From Atherix ibis (lineage: Eukaryota; Arthropoda; Insecta; Diptera; Athericidae): a stretch of DNA of 64,000 nt. Positions 31,621 through 42,794 of this stretch are shown piece after piece; within the stretch, counting starts at the first letter, position 1, and each line of letters starts with the position of its first letter. The notes below the pieces were generated by a model that worked only from the letters and a program-made list of their open reading frames with translations, did no database searches and was not told the DNA's origin. The DNA is taken from assembly GCA_958298945.1 (NCBI GenBank), contig OY282606.1, positions 29,051,740-29,115,739 on the forward strand, written 5' to 3'. Made by a program: the position numbers and the translations under genes.

Positions 31621-31782
31621 ATATATTATATTTTTGATTTGATATATAAATTTTTTTTATATTTATGATCAAAATTAATATAGTTTAAAAACAAAGTGGT
31701 TTATTTCTTGTTTACTTATTCATTTTAATTTTCGAGTTTTATTTAACTTTCTCTCTAGAAACCACTTTTGTCCCGCCGTGTA

Positions 31783-32323
31783 TATACATTAAATGTACTT
31801 TATTTGTTCTAAATGATGCAAAACATTCCAGAAATGATATTTATTTATTAGGAATAACGTAGAATTACACCAACTGTGACAAAATTTTCTCAACTGTGCA
31901 CAAACCAAACTAAACAGACGAATAGAACTTTTTTTCGATTAAAAATTATTTAATCGAAAAACAGTGTTCTTTTCTAATTGAATAATGTTTAACGTTAAGA
32001 GTATTTTTTACAATTTGTCTATAGTATTATTTAATAATTTGTATTTATTTGTATGTTTCTAATTTCTTCTATTTATCCTTAAACGAAATTAATTTGTAAC
32101 ACAAAATAAGAATGGTAACGTCATAATAATAGGTAAAAACACAATTCCGATAACAAAGCCAATTGCACATCCTGTCAAACATTAACGAATTTTGTCCGAT
32201 TCAATAAATTCAACACAATTTCAACAATTGAAACGAGTAAAGAAATGTTTCTGATCAGTTTATTATTTATATTTTATGCTTAATTCAATTTTTAAGCTAA
32301 CTTAGTCGCATATATGATGCATT
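31783..32323. other. Unannotated AT-rich DNA
   Basis: No gene, RNA or element recognised. Confidence 0.35.
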
Positions 32324-32325
32324 TA

Positions 32326-33159
32326 CGAGATCTGTTCAAAAAGTATCGCGAATTTTGAATTTCCGCGGGTTACGTACATTCGATTTTCGATTTTTTGTGG
32401 CATTATGTTGGTACTCATGTCTCTCACTTATGCCGACAAGTTTGGCCATTTTAAATGTTCAGTTAATTTTTGACACCTCAAAAACCGCATCACATTAACA
32501 TTACTAAGGAGCTGTTGGACTCTGTCCTCGAAGACCCAAATTTTCTCCAGAGGGTCATAACTGGTGACGAATCATGGGTTTATGGTTATGACGTGGAAAC
32601 CAAAGCTCAATCATCCCAATGGAAGCTGCCACACGTGCCAAGACCGAAAAAAGGGCCAAGTTCGGTCAAATGTGAAGGTTTTGCTTACAGTTTTCTTCGA
32701 TTGCAGGGGCGTGGTACATCATGAGTTCTTGACACAGGGTAGAACTGTAAATAAGGAATATTACCTGCAAGTTATGCGCAAGTTGCGCGAAGCAATCTGC
32801 CAGAAACGACCGGATTTGTGTAAGAACAAAAATTGGCTTTTGCCATTTTTGGCCAAAAACAACACACTATTAATGCCGCAGCTACCGTATTCTTCAGATC
32901 TGGCCCCCTGTGACTTTTTCTTGTTCGCGAAACTGAAGAGCCCCATGAAAGGACGATGCTACGCTACGATTGCGGAGCTGAACAAGATCAAAAAATGATT
33001 TTTGAAGTGCTTCTTCGAGGATTGGAAAAAACTTTGGCACAAGTGTATAATATCTGGTGGGGATTACTTTGAAGGGGACAAAATAGATATTCATGAATAA
33101 CTAAATTATTTTTGAAAAAAAAAAACACAACGTTCCCTATACTTTTTGAACAGACATCG
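32326..33159 (+). mobile_element. Mariner with CTGTTCAAAAAGTAT ends, internally deleted
   Basis: Inverted ends CGAGATCTGTTCAAAAAGTA (32326 on) and TACTTTTTGAACAGACATCG-like sequence (to 33159) lie next to TA. The element is 834 bp; a complete mariner would be about 1.3 kb. Related sequences occur at 24503 and, as a lone terminal piece, at 51914. Confidence 0.8.
32470..33096 (+). pseudogene. Mariner transposase lacking its second catalytic block
   Basis: ITKELLDSVLEDPNFLQRVI and TGDESWVYGYDVETKAQSSQ hold the first aspartate. After a frameshift come VVHHEFLTQGRTVNKEYYLQ and KNKNWLLPFLAKNNTLLMPQ. The expected HHDNAPAHTS region between NWLL and FLAKNN is deleted, removing the second aspartate. 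YSSDLAPCDFFLFAKLK keeps the third, and the tail ends IISGGDYFEGDKI with a stop near 33094. The N-terminal DNA-binding domain is also missing. Confidence 0.8.
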
Positions 33160-33161
33160 TA

Positions 33162-34733
33162 TATTGCCTTTGATTTCAATGTGTGGCAGTACTACAACAT
33201 CAACGATAAAATAAGAAACGTCCAATTCGATGATAAAATCATTTGTCACTGTCGTCCCCACTCGTCATTTTGTGATTTCCAATAATATTATGAAAGTTTT
33301 AAAATTTCGACAGCGACAACCTCATATCGTTTGTCGTTGTCGGCGAAATTGTGTTCCTTCCATACTATATATCGGAATAAATACGAACGAATATTCGATT
33401 ACATAAGCTTGTGTAAGGCAAGAAAAAATAGTTGACTTTATTAAATCAACTAAGGTTTCACTAGGCTTTACATAATCCTTTTAAAAAATTGTCATGTTGC
33501 GATGATACAAATTGATACTGACATATGCAAGTGAGAGAGAGAGGGAAAATAAATTATGTTTATGTTTTTCTGTCGAAGTGTGTATGTGTGCGCGTGATTA
33601 GGTCTATATAAAAAAATCAACTAAACCATGAAAAAAAATTGCTTGTTGTTTTTAAGTTTCTAAAGTGGATCCTTTCATATGTAGCTCTATAAGTCCATAT
33701 AAAACGATAGTAATAAGCGGCAACGAACTTATACCAATCTGTGATTCATTGTTGTTTGCTAGAAATTCTATGTTAAATAATGCATTATGATCATTGTGTA
33801 TTTGAATAAATAAAAAAATTCCTTTTTAAGTTCCTTATGGATTTGTAAACGTTTTTATTTGTTAATATCTTATAAGTAGATAAAATCTTATAAGCAAACT
33901 TAATTTTTAAAAAATCTATTACTACATAAAGAAACATAAGGTCAACATTTTATGCTTTTCATTATTTTCTACTTAAAAACTACTAAGAGTACCTGAGGAA
34001 CTTCCTTCTATAAGAAAGACTCCCCAAAATTTGGTTGTTCATATTAATCAATAAAAAAAAGGCTAATTGGGGCTGAGTTATACACACACATATTTATTAT
34101 GAATAAAAATATTTTATTTGCTTATTTGAAATTACTATGAAATAATACTTATAATTAGCTCTAATATATATTATTTACTAAATTATTAAATATCACACCT
34201 ACAAATGCGTACCAACGGATCAATTCTTTGTGGTAAGTACATTTTTTTGTAACAAATAACAATAACCTTTAATGTGTTTGATTTATATATTTTTTTATTA
34301 TAAATTTTTATAAAACATAAATCCATAGTGATATCAATTTTGGAGAAAAAAGGTGAAAATTATATTGAATTCAATAATCATTAGCATGAATAATATATTA
34401 ATGTGCACACGCAAATAAGACGTCCAGAAAAAAAGAACGACTCTACTTTAGGGTCGTCGACATGGTAATTGGATTCATAAAAACTGCCAGGTTATGAGAA
34501 ATAATAAGAAATAGTGTAAGATTTCAACGCTATGTTTTATAGAGTAGATAAATCTGAACTCATTATTCCGGCGAGTAGATACAATTACTTTCTTTGCTTT
34601 TAAAAGTGAAATTTGGATCTTCAGTTTTTCTATCTGCACTTCTATTTTATAAAGAAATTCTTAATTTTAAAGCAGAGCTTCATATTTCTGGTAATTTTCA
34701 TATTTACGAATTATTTTCAAATGAAACCATATA
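33162..34733. other. Unannotated AT-rich DNA with a small GA/GT-rich patch
   Basis: No supported gene. A short GAGA-rich run near 33530-33545 is followed by GTGTGTATGTGTGCGCG near 33579-33595. Confidence 0.35.
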
Positions 34734-34735
34734 TA

Positions 34736-35623
34736 CGGTTTTCCAATAAGAGTGATATGATTTCTAAGTGACGTTTCGGCCATTTGTAATATGTCATGAT
34801 CTTTCTTTTTTTTTCATTGTATTCAGTAATGTTTACAATTTCTTCATGGAGAGATATACGCAAGAACAACGTTTATAAATAATTCAATTTTATTATCAAA
34901 ATAATCGTTCTCCAATTGCAACTTTTCGTGCGCTCATCTGAGTGGTGCGGTAAATAAACAAAAGTGTCGATTCTGGTGCGAAGAAAATCCACAAATTATT
35001 CATGAACACCCATTACATTCACCTAAATTGACAGTTTGGTGTGGTTTTTGGTCTGGTGGAATCATCGGTCCGTACTTTTTGGAAATGAAGCTGGTAACAC
35101 CGTTACTGTCAATTGAGGGCGGTATAGATCGATGATAACCAACTTTTTATGGCCGAAATTGGAAGAAGTTGATCTTGACAACATCTGGTTCCAACAAGAC
35201 GGGGCTACGTGCCACACAGCACGTGCAACAACCGAATTATTGCGAGAAAAGTTTGGAGATTCGATTATTTCAAGAAATTGTGACATTGAATGGCCTACAA
35301 GAAATTGTGATTTAACACTATTAGACTATTTCTTGTGGGGTTAATTGAAGTCATTGGTCTTTAGCAATAAACCAGACTCTCTTCAAGCTTTAGAAGTCAA
35401 TATTGAACGTGCTATTCATGACATACGACTTGATTTAGTGGAAAAAGTGCTCGAAAATTGGATTCCTCGAATTCGTTCCTGCAAAAGAAGTCGTGGAGGC
35501 CATTTGAATGACGTTTTATTCAGAGCTTAATTGTATCGATTGTTCTTCACTTTGAAACATTTGAATTTCCTTAACAATTAGTGTTTTTTTTTTAAAGAAA
35601 TCATATCACTCTTTTTGGAAATA
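34736..35623 (+). mobile_element. Second DD41D mariner lineage, internally deleted
   Basis: Ends containing TTTCCAATAAGAGTGATATG (near 34740) and CATATCACTCTTTTTGGAAA (to about 35621) form an inverted repeat of about 24 bp, next to TA. The termini differ from the rosa-type element at 1055, so this is a separate lineage. The 888-bp length reflects the loss of most of the 5' half of the gene. Confidence 0.8.
34846..35530 (+). pseudogene. DD41D transposase, second lineage
   Basis: The ATG at 34846 opens MERYTQEQRL, then a stop, then IIQFYYQNNRSPIATFRALI. A deletion leads straight to VNKQKCRFW..ENPQIIHEHP and [17 protein letters not shown], so the first catalytic aspartate is lost. After another break, [20 protein letters not shown] carries the second aspartate and CDLTLLDYFLWG the third. 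There are 41 residues between them, which defines DD41D. A TAA interrupts just after FLWG. The C-terminus GGHLNDVLFRA ends at TAA 35528-35530. Confidence 0.8.
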
Positions 35624-35625
35624 TA

Positions 35626-36585
35626 TAAAATATCGATTATTTGTTGGGAATATTAATCTGAGTTTTAAATTGAGTAAAATTATTACGTGATATAAATAAT
35701 AATCGAGATGTGGCAGGACTGTAATGAAACTGGCAATCAACGATAGCGATCTGGTAACACTGCGAACTTCCCCCTCACATAATTTGTACTTTAGTCCATT
35801 CGAAGCGTGCAGTACAATTTTCATCTTTTACTACGGCGTCTTATAGAGCGTGATAAGTGAAGCTTTGTTTTTGTAGTGCGTTACGAAAATTACACGTAGA
35901 AAATCGAAGTTTGGAGCAAAGATTTGCTGTCAAATTTTGTATTATGCTTGGCAACTTACGAAATTCTGCAAAGAGGATATATGCAAAATATTCCTTATCA
36001 AGAGCAGAAATATTTCGGTGGCATAAGGCATTTTTTTTATAGAGTATTAAAATAAATATGAATTATTTTAACAGAAAGTTTCTTTATAGCTGCATATAAA
36101 TTTCAAGATAACATATAACGTTTATTAAAAAAAAAATATAAAAAAATTTAAGGATGAAAATTGTCTGAAATGTTTTTTTTTCCAATTTAAAACAAATAAA
36201 TTTTGTTTTTTTTTGATGTAGGTATATAATATAACGCATTTATTTTTATTTATAAGCATGTAATATATTGACTTATTAATCCATACTCATCTCATCCTAT
36301 GAAAGTAGGTTTATTGAGTTTTGAAATTGATTTTCTCTGCAAAAGCCCCGCTTAATTCAAACTTTGTAAATATGTATTTGGAGTCCATAGAAATGGAAAT
36401 AAATTTTTAAAGTTATTGTTTAAATTAAAAGCTAAAAATGTGTTTACTGAAATAAGGAATGAATAAAAGGTCAAATTAGGTAGGAATTGAAATATTGAAG
36501 CAATTTATTTATTGAATTGTGTACAAATTGGTAAATATACACACGTTTCTTTGCGTACATACACATATGTGTATGCACTTATGAA
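35626..36585. other. Unannotated AT-rich DNA
   Basis: No gene supported; small open frames here have no recognisable similarity. Confidence 0.35.
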
Positions 36586-36843
36586 CGTTGCAGACTAAAA
36601 GTATGGCATCCAAAAGTATACGAATATTGATAACAACATAATCTCTAGAAAACTTTGTTTCATATAATATAGGTAAATTAGAATAAATAACAGTTTAAAT
36701 ACTTTATTTTTTTCTAATATTTAAGATCAAAATTAATATAGTTTTAATAAAAATGCTTGTTCACTTGTTCCATTTTAATTTTCAGAGTTTTATTAAACTT
36801 TCCCTATAAAATCAAATTTGCCGCGGCATTTTGGCCCGCACTG
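36586..36843. mobile_element. Short deletion derivative of the Tc1-like family
   Basis: The left end (TTGCAGACTAAAAGTATGGC) is degraded. The right end on the other strand is CAGTGCGGGCCAAAATGCCG, next to TA. The right 130 bp resembles the 3' end of the Tc1-like element near 31650-31780, sharing GATCAAAATTAATATAGTTT and TTTTATTAAACTTTCCCT-like text. There is no coding sequence. Confidence 0.6.
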
Positions 36844-36845
36844 TA

Positions 36846-38883
36846 CAACCATATCTCATAATAATATTCAATTGTTAAATAACAATGTGCATTTATTTGT
36901 AGGCACATTTTAAAAATTTCAATCATCAACTTCATATCAGGACAATAAGTGTTTTTTTTTTGTTTTTTTTTATTGTGTTAAGGGCATGTGAATACTTACT
37001 CTTTTTTCAATTTTTGTCTGCTCTGCTGCTAATAACATTGTTGCGAACTTTAATTTAACTTCCAAACCATTAATTAAACGATTTTATTTGTGTCGATTCA
37101 GTATTCTATTTTCAATAACTTGCAATATTTTCCAAAGTAGCCTTTTTGATAAATAAAGTATTGTTAATTTTAACAAATAATTTCTTTTTCAATATTGCAT
37201 AACTTGAATATATTTAGTGTGATTTAGTGCAGCCAACCTATACATATATTAAATACTTAGCAGCAATAATATTAATCATATTACATATATTGGTTTTATA
37301 GAAATATATTTATAAATAGACTATAGCCATTTGACTAGGTAATAATTTAATAATTTCTGGCATTAGATTCACTTCGCAGAAACTTATGTATATCAACTTA
37401 TATGCATTTGTTAATTGACCAGAATATTTATCTATCTACTAATAAATTATGAAAAAAAAGAGAAACAAATATTCAACTAAACACATATACGCAAATATGT
37501 ACAATTTAGTCAACTTAAATATCTATGAAAGTTCGAATGCAAACTTACAAATATACATTTTTTGTTAATCAATTATAAATTATTTATTTTCCATAAACAA
37601 ACAACACATATTAAACATTAATTGAAATAATATTCTGCTTAAAGTCGTTGCTCTTTTACTTATAATAAAAAAATAATAATAATTAAAACAAATAAACTTC
37701 TAAAAGAAAAGATCAAATTAAAAATAATAGAACATTTATTATCATTTATGAAGTTTTTTTTTTGTTGAAAGTTTTTGATTGATTAGAGATTGCAAAATAG
37801 TTGAATGAGAATTAAAAACATCGATTATACAAATAACAATTACACAGAATTCTCAAGCAAAAACCAAAAGAAGAATTATTTTTGCTACTTACATGCGGCG
37901 ACAAATCTTTTTCGTTCAACATTTTTATTTGTTCGTTTATTTTTCAAGTATGTATGTATATATATATATATTGCTTATACTTTTTTATTTAAACGAATTT
38001 GTTTTTTCTCTTTTGTTTTAGATAAACAAATTAATCAGAAATTACATAAATTATAATTCAATATAACAAATTAAATAAACTACTGAATCATATAAAGTTT
38101 TATCGTGAAAAATTCCTTTATGCAGAATGGTTTTTTGAAAAAAATCAATAAGTCAATGAATTTTTTTTGTTAACGTGAGATATTCTGGTGATAATCATTA
38201 TTCTTTTGGCCTTCTTAAATGCACATAATGATATCCTTTTATAAAGCAAATAGCTCCTACCTTTGTATGTAGGCCCTTTTTTTGCTTTAATTATTTTTTT
38301 CACATAAAACAACTTGCATGATTTTCACGTTTTTTGACGCTTCAAACGATTTCAATTCCGTCATAATATAAAACTCACTTACATACAAATAAAACGTAAA
38401 TGAAGCTGACCGATTTTATTATTAATCAACCTTAGAATATAGAAGAACTCTATGAACTCTTCAGAAACTAGCATTTCCTCCGCAAATAGGGGTTCAGACG
38501 CAATGCACAAACATTGACATGGAGTGGAATAAACTTTGGCTATAGAAATTCTGGATTCTCGTTAATCTAAGAGATGGCGTAGTATCCAAAAATTCATTCA
38601 AATAATTTCTATCTTAAATTCATTTGTCAGAACACACACACAGAAAAAAATTCCTGTTAAAAAAAATGTTACTGAAAAAATTCCTCATTATTTTACGAAA
38701 ATAATATCTTTTAAAAAAAAGATAAATTTATCTATTCAGATATCTATCAAAATTAAAAATAGAAACAACAACTAAAATATGCAGAGTATTTGGTATGCTA
38801 TAATTTCGTAGAGAATAGTGTTTCAAAATTCTGTGAAAGTTTACAAAATTAATGCGCAAATTATTTGATTTATAACATGGGCT
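36846..38883. other. Unannotated AT-rich DNA
   Basis: About 2 kb with no supported gene or element. The open frame 37805-38056 is low-complexity and looks like chance. Confidence 0.35.
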
Positions 38884-38989
38884 GTTATTATGCTTGAGTA
38901 ATCTATTTGGCATTTAATAATCTAAATCAAGCATAATAACTGAGTTATTCATCTATTTTGTCATTATATATGACAAAATAGATGAATAA
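38884..38989. repeat. Two adjacent perfect inverted repeats
   Basis: First hairpin: GTTATTATGCTTGA at 38884-38897 and its exact inverse at 38927-38940. Second hairpin: the 20 bases TTATTCATCTATTTTGTCAT at 38945-38964 and their exact inverse at 38970-38989, with a 5-base loop. They directly precede the THAP-type element fragment at 38999. They may be a foldback insertion. Confidence 0.7.
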
Positions 38990-38998
38990 TTTAGTTAA

Positions 38999-39182
38999 AA
39001 TGGAATAAGTGAATTAAAATAAATTTAATTACTATTACGAAAACTACTTAAAAAGAATTTACACAAATGTATGCAAGCAGTATGATTTCTCGCCGCTTTT
39101 GCAATAATTGAGACAGAAAATTGCTTATCATATACAAAAATCGAACGTACGGGCCCATCCAAGTATTCTGCTATCCGAAAAT
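38999..39182 (-). mobile_element. THAP-type element, copy C (end fragment)
   Basis: The inverse complement of this stretch aligns with 4900-5105 of copy B. Shared landmarks are AATTATTGCAAAAGCGGCGA (39094-39113 inverted, versus about 4957-4976), GTAGTTTTCGTAATAG (versus about 5032-5047) and TTTTAATTCACTTATTCC. The terminus, near 39160-39180, is diverged (GCAGAATACTTGGATGGG versus AAAGAATACCTGAATAGG). Similarity stops where the hairpins begin, so the THAP exon is not included. Confidence 0.6.
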
Positions 39183-39927
39183 TCCATTCAATTGCAAAAT
39201 ATATTCGAAAACAATTTCGAATCAGCCCGCTATATTCAATTAAGTTTTATTGCTATTCTTTTCTTACAAAATTAACAACCAATATATATCAATATTTTTC
39301 TAATTATTCTAATTTTGCCTAAACATCAATTTAGTATTTAGTAAATTAATTTTGAATCGGGTTCTGAATTAGTGCTGTAGTTTACTAAATTTGGAACTTT
39401 GCTTAGTTAGCTTATCTTCGTAATCCAAAAAAATTGGTGCTGTTCGAACAAGTTTTTGTTTTATGCCCCTTCCTCTTATATAGCAACACAATTCGACAAC
39501 TGAAACTGAATGCAGTTGCAGCTGTGATAAACTTAAAATCTTCAGCACCTTATGGGAATGCAAAAAATTTCGACTAGGGACGACAACTGCAAACTATTTA
39601 CCGCCCAATTAGATAATGTTGCATTTGTACATAACAAAATATAATTTATAAATAATAAACTTTAATGCAATCGTAGTTAATTGGTTATTCATCAATTTTT
39701 GCCATCATTTTCAGTTTTCGTTGTAATTGTGTTCATAACACATTATATTATTCTCTAAGCACCAAACATAAAATCAATTCCACACAAATAAATAATATTT
39801 AAAGTTTGACATTCATTTGACAGTCAAAACGTGTCTCATATGTTATATGGTCAATTGTTCGACAATTTTTCAAATTTCTCTGTGTTTCTCTTCACAAAAA
39901 TTAATAATTTATAAAAAATAGATAAAA
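39183..39927. other. Upstream region of the eIF2B beta gene
   Basis: AT-rich sequence in front of the eIF2B beta start codon. No TATA box or other core-promoter element stands out, which fits a housekeeping gene. Confidence 0.4.
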
Positions 39928-41335
39928 ATGGAACAAGGTCCGCTTCCGGAAATAGGAGAATTAATACATGATATTAAATTGGGGTAAATAAATACACATA
40001 ACTAAAATAATTGTTGATCGTTCAGAAATTTGTTTATATTAAAATACCGTATTTATTTTTTAGCAAATTGGAAGGATCATATAATATAACAATTAACACT
40101 TTTGCTATATTCAAAAATATTATAACGAAATCAAGTTGGAAATGTGCCGAGTAAGATATTTGCCAGTATTCTTCAATTTTTTACCTCTATTTTGGCGATG
40201 AACTTATATTGATAATTTGATTTTCTTTGCAGCGAATTGATGGAAATTGTGCGGATGCAAGGTCGTATCTTAGGAAAAGCACTTCCACAAGAAGCGGTTA
40301 CAGCTAATGTTGCAAGGGGAATATTAAAATTAATTCGAGAAGAGTTCGACTCTTTACAGGCCAAGGTATAACAATATATTAAAAATGTAATTTTATTATT
40401 AAAATCAACGTTTTTTAGGTGCATGCATTTGCTGATGATTCGCAAACATCGTTGTCGCTGCATAAATTGGTTACCCAAACAAGTGAAAAAGATGCAAGCA
40501 GAGATTACACAATGCCGCAAGAAGGCTTGAGAGAAGCACTTCTAGATCATCTTCAAGAGATTGAAACTGAATTGGAAACATGCTCACTCAATATTTCAAC
40601 CCAAGCAAACGATCTAGTTCATTCATCAGAGGTTATACTAACCCTAGGGCATGCAAAAAGTGTAGAGAACTTTTTAAAACATGCGGCGAAAAAAAGAAAA
40701 TACCTCACAATAATTGTAGCTGAATGTGCTCCAGCATGTAGGGTATTATTTGTCAATACTGTGCTATTCATAATTGGTGTAAATTGATCATTATGTATAT
40801 TAGGGTCATAATTTGGCAGCAAATCTTGCAGTTGGAAATGCTGAAATTGTTTTGATACCAGACTCTGCGGTATTCGCCATGATGTCACGGGTGAATAAGG
40901 TCATAATTGGTACCCATAGTGTATTGGCAAATGGTGGTTTGCGAGCAGCTTGTGGAGCATACACAGTTGCATTAGCAGCAAAACACTATTCAGTACCGGT
41001 TATTGTTTTAGCGCCTCTATATAAATTATCTCCAGTTCATTTATGTAGTTATGAACAAGATGCGTTTAATTTGGTTGGTTGTCCTGAGGGTGTTATTCCA
41101 TATGATTCCTTAGCGGCAAAATTTTCTAAAGTTTACAGTCCTATTTTCGACTATGTACCGCCAGAATTAGTAACGTTATTTATTTCAAACATGTGAGTAA
41201 TAACTTTGAACAATGAACTTTTACACAAATTATTGTCTAATATTTTATTTGTATATTTACAGGGGTGGTCATGCTCCGTCCTATATTTACAGATTATTAA
41301 GTGAATTATACCATCCCGATGACTATGAACTATAA
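39928..41335 (+). CDS. eIF2Bbeta: Translation initiation factor eIF2B subunit beta
   Basis: A subunit of the cytosolic guanine-nucleotide exchange factor that reloads eIF2 with GTP; beta belongs to the regulatory part that senses phosphorylated eIF2. Exons: 39928-39983, 40064-40150, 40233-40365, 40419-40742, 40804-41192, 41263-41335. They join to 1062 bp and encode 353 residues, close to the 350 or so usual for the family. Start: [19 protein letters not shown]. The N-terminal helical part ([20 protein letters not shown]) leads to the conserved Rossmann-like domain. Hallmarks of that domain are [58 protein letters not shown] and [20 protein letters not shown]. The end is [19 protein letters not shown]. 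All introns are short with GT..AG borders. The ATG has an A at -3. The downstream neighbour Pdcd4 is convergent. Confidence 0.95.
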
Positions 41336-42794
41336 GAATATATTAAAATTTAAAAAAAATTAATTTGTTTAAATTTAATAAGAAAGAACACCTTGTACTT
41401 TCATCAATAAAGGAAGTGATATTTTGAAGAGTTCAGTTCTTTGTTTGTATATAATGTGTATTCTCATATTTTATTAAAAATCAGCTTTCAAAATTGATAA
41501 TGTAGTGTCAGTTTAATTACAAAGCACAGGATGGGTCGATTTTACTAAACAACATTTGCAATTATTGACAGAATTTCTTTTTAACATTTTAAATGATGTT
41601 TAACTTTTTGAAATCATGGGCTCAATATGAATAAAACAATAATTCAATAGTTTTAATAAATGCTTTAATTCTTAACATACTATATCAAAATTAGAATGCG
41701 CTACACAAAATATTTCTGGGAGTTTTAAAAAATATATTTTCCAATTAAGAATTTTTTTCTTTCTTTTGAAATGAAAAAAAATATAATAAATAAAATTATC
41801 ATTTTAGGATAATTATTTAACTAGATTTTTTCCTTTTTTGCACTATATTTATTTATTTAATTTTCCTTTTTTGATTTCTATTTATTATTGGCGAAATATT
41901 GGCAATTTATATTTATTCAATTTTTTTCTTAATCTGTAAAGCTAAAAATAAAAGAATCGTTTGCATTATAATATAAATTCAAGCATACACATTTTATAGT
42001 ATATATTCAATAATTTTTATATTATTTTATAATCTTATCAATATTCTATTATATACTTTCAAAATAGAAAATCAAATATTAATAAAAGTTATAGGTAATA
42101 AAACATCCTTATACAAACATTGGCAATAGATAATTTAAAAAAAGAAAAAACTTGTTGAATAAAATTATCGAATTGTAAAAATGGTAATAAAAAAAACACG
42201 ACAAAAGAATATTCTTAGTTTAATGCTGTTTAATTTAGTAAACATTTTATAGAAAACAATTGAAAATTCAATAAATATTTGCCAAAAATTTCTTTTTGTG
42301 TACTCTTAATTGATCTCTTCTTTTTCTATTCACAATTTGTATTTATTTTTGTATGAAATTTATAAAATTTTTATTATAATATAGTCTGCTGTTTTTTCAT
42401 TAGCGGGTAATAAAATCATTCATATTTTTTTATTTTATTAACAATCATCCATATTATTTGACTATTATTTCTAGTATAATTTATTTTTTATTGTTCTGAC
42501 TATAATCATCCACTCACGAAAATTATAAAATACTTGTTAGTTTTTATAATATTATTATCGTTATTTGTTTTGAATTTTGTTTTACATTACAATGTATACA
42601 TTTTAATTATGATATATAATATTTAACTCTTTTTTTTGTTGTTGTTTGCTTAATTAGTTTCTTTTGCAATGTATATGGGATGTATTTATGTTGTTTTTCT
42701 TAGATTTCATACATTAATATTGTAGTTGGTTATTGTATAGAATTATTCCCCCTCATTTTGTCGTCAGCAAACCATTCTCTTCATTCCAATTTTA
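41336..42794. other. Convergent 3' region of eIF2B beta and Pdcd4
   Basis: AT-rich sequence between the two stop codons, expected to hold both 3' UTRs. The first AATAAA after the eIF2B beta stop is at 41406-41411. Many AATAAA-type hexamers occur on the minus strand for Pdcd4. Confidence 0.5.

Larger units (their letters stand above)
29277..31780 (+). mobile_element. Tc1-like transposon interrupted by a mariner
   Basis: The ends CACTGCAGGCTAAAAGTC (29277 on) and, on the other strand, CACGGCGGGACAAAAGTGG (from 31780) form imperfect inverted repeats next to TA. A Mos1-like mariner sits at 29467-30704 with its own TA flanks. Removing it leaves about 1.27 kb, a plausible Tc1 size. The transposase remnant is on the plus strand. 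Reduced derivatives with matching ends lie at 36586-36843, 46690-46784 and 53998-54210. Confidence 0.7.

Noticed and set aside
37805..38056. Open frame of 83 codons between Adar and eIF2B beta
   Set aside because: Composition follows AT-rich background, with Phe, Ile, Tyr and Lys dominant, and there is no splice context or family motif.
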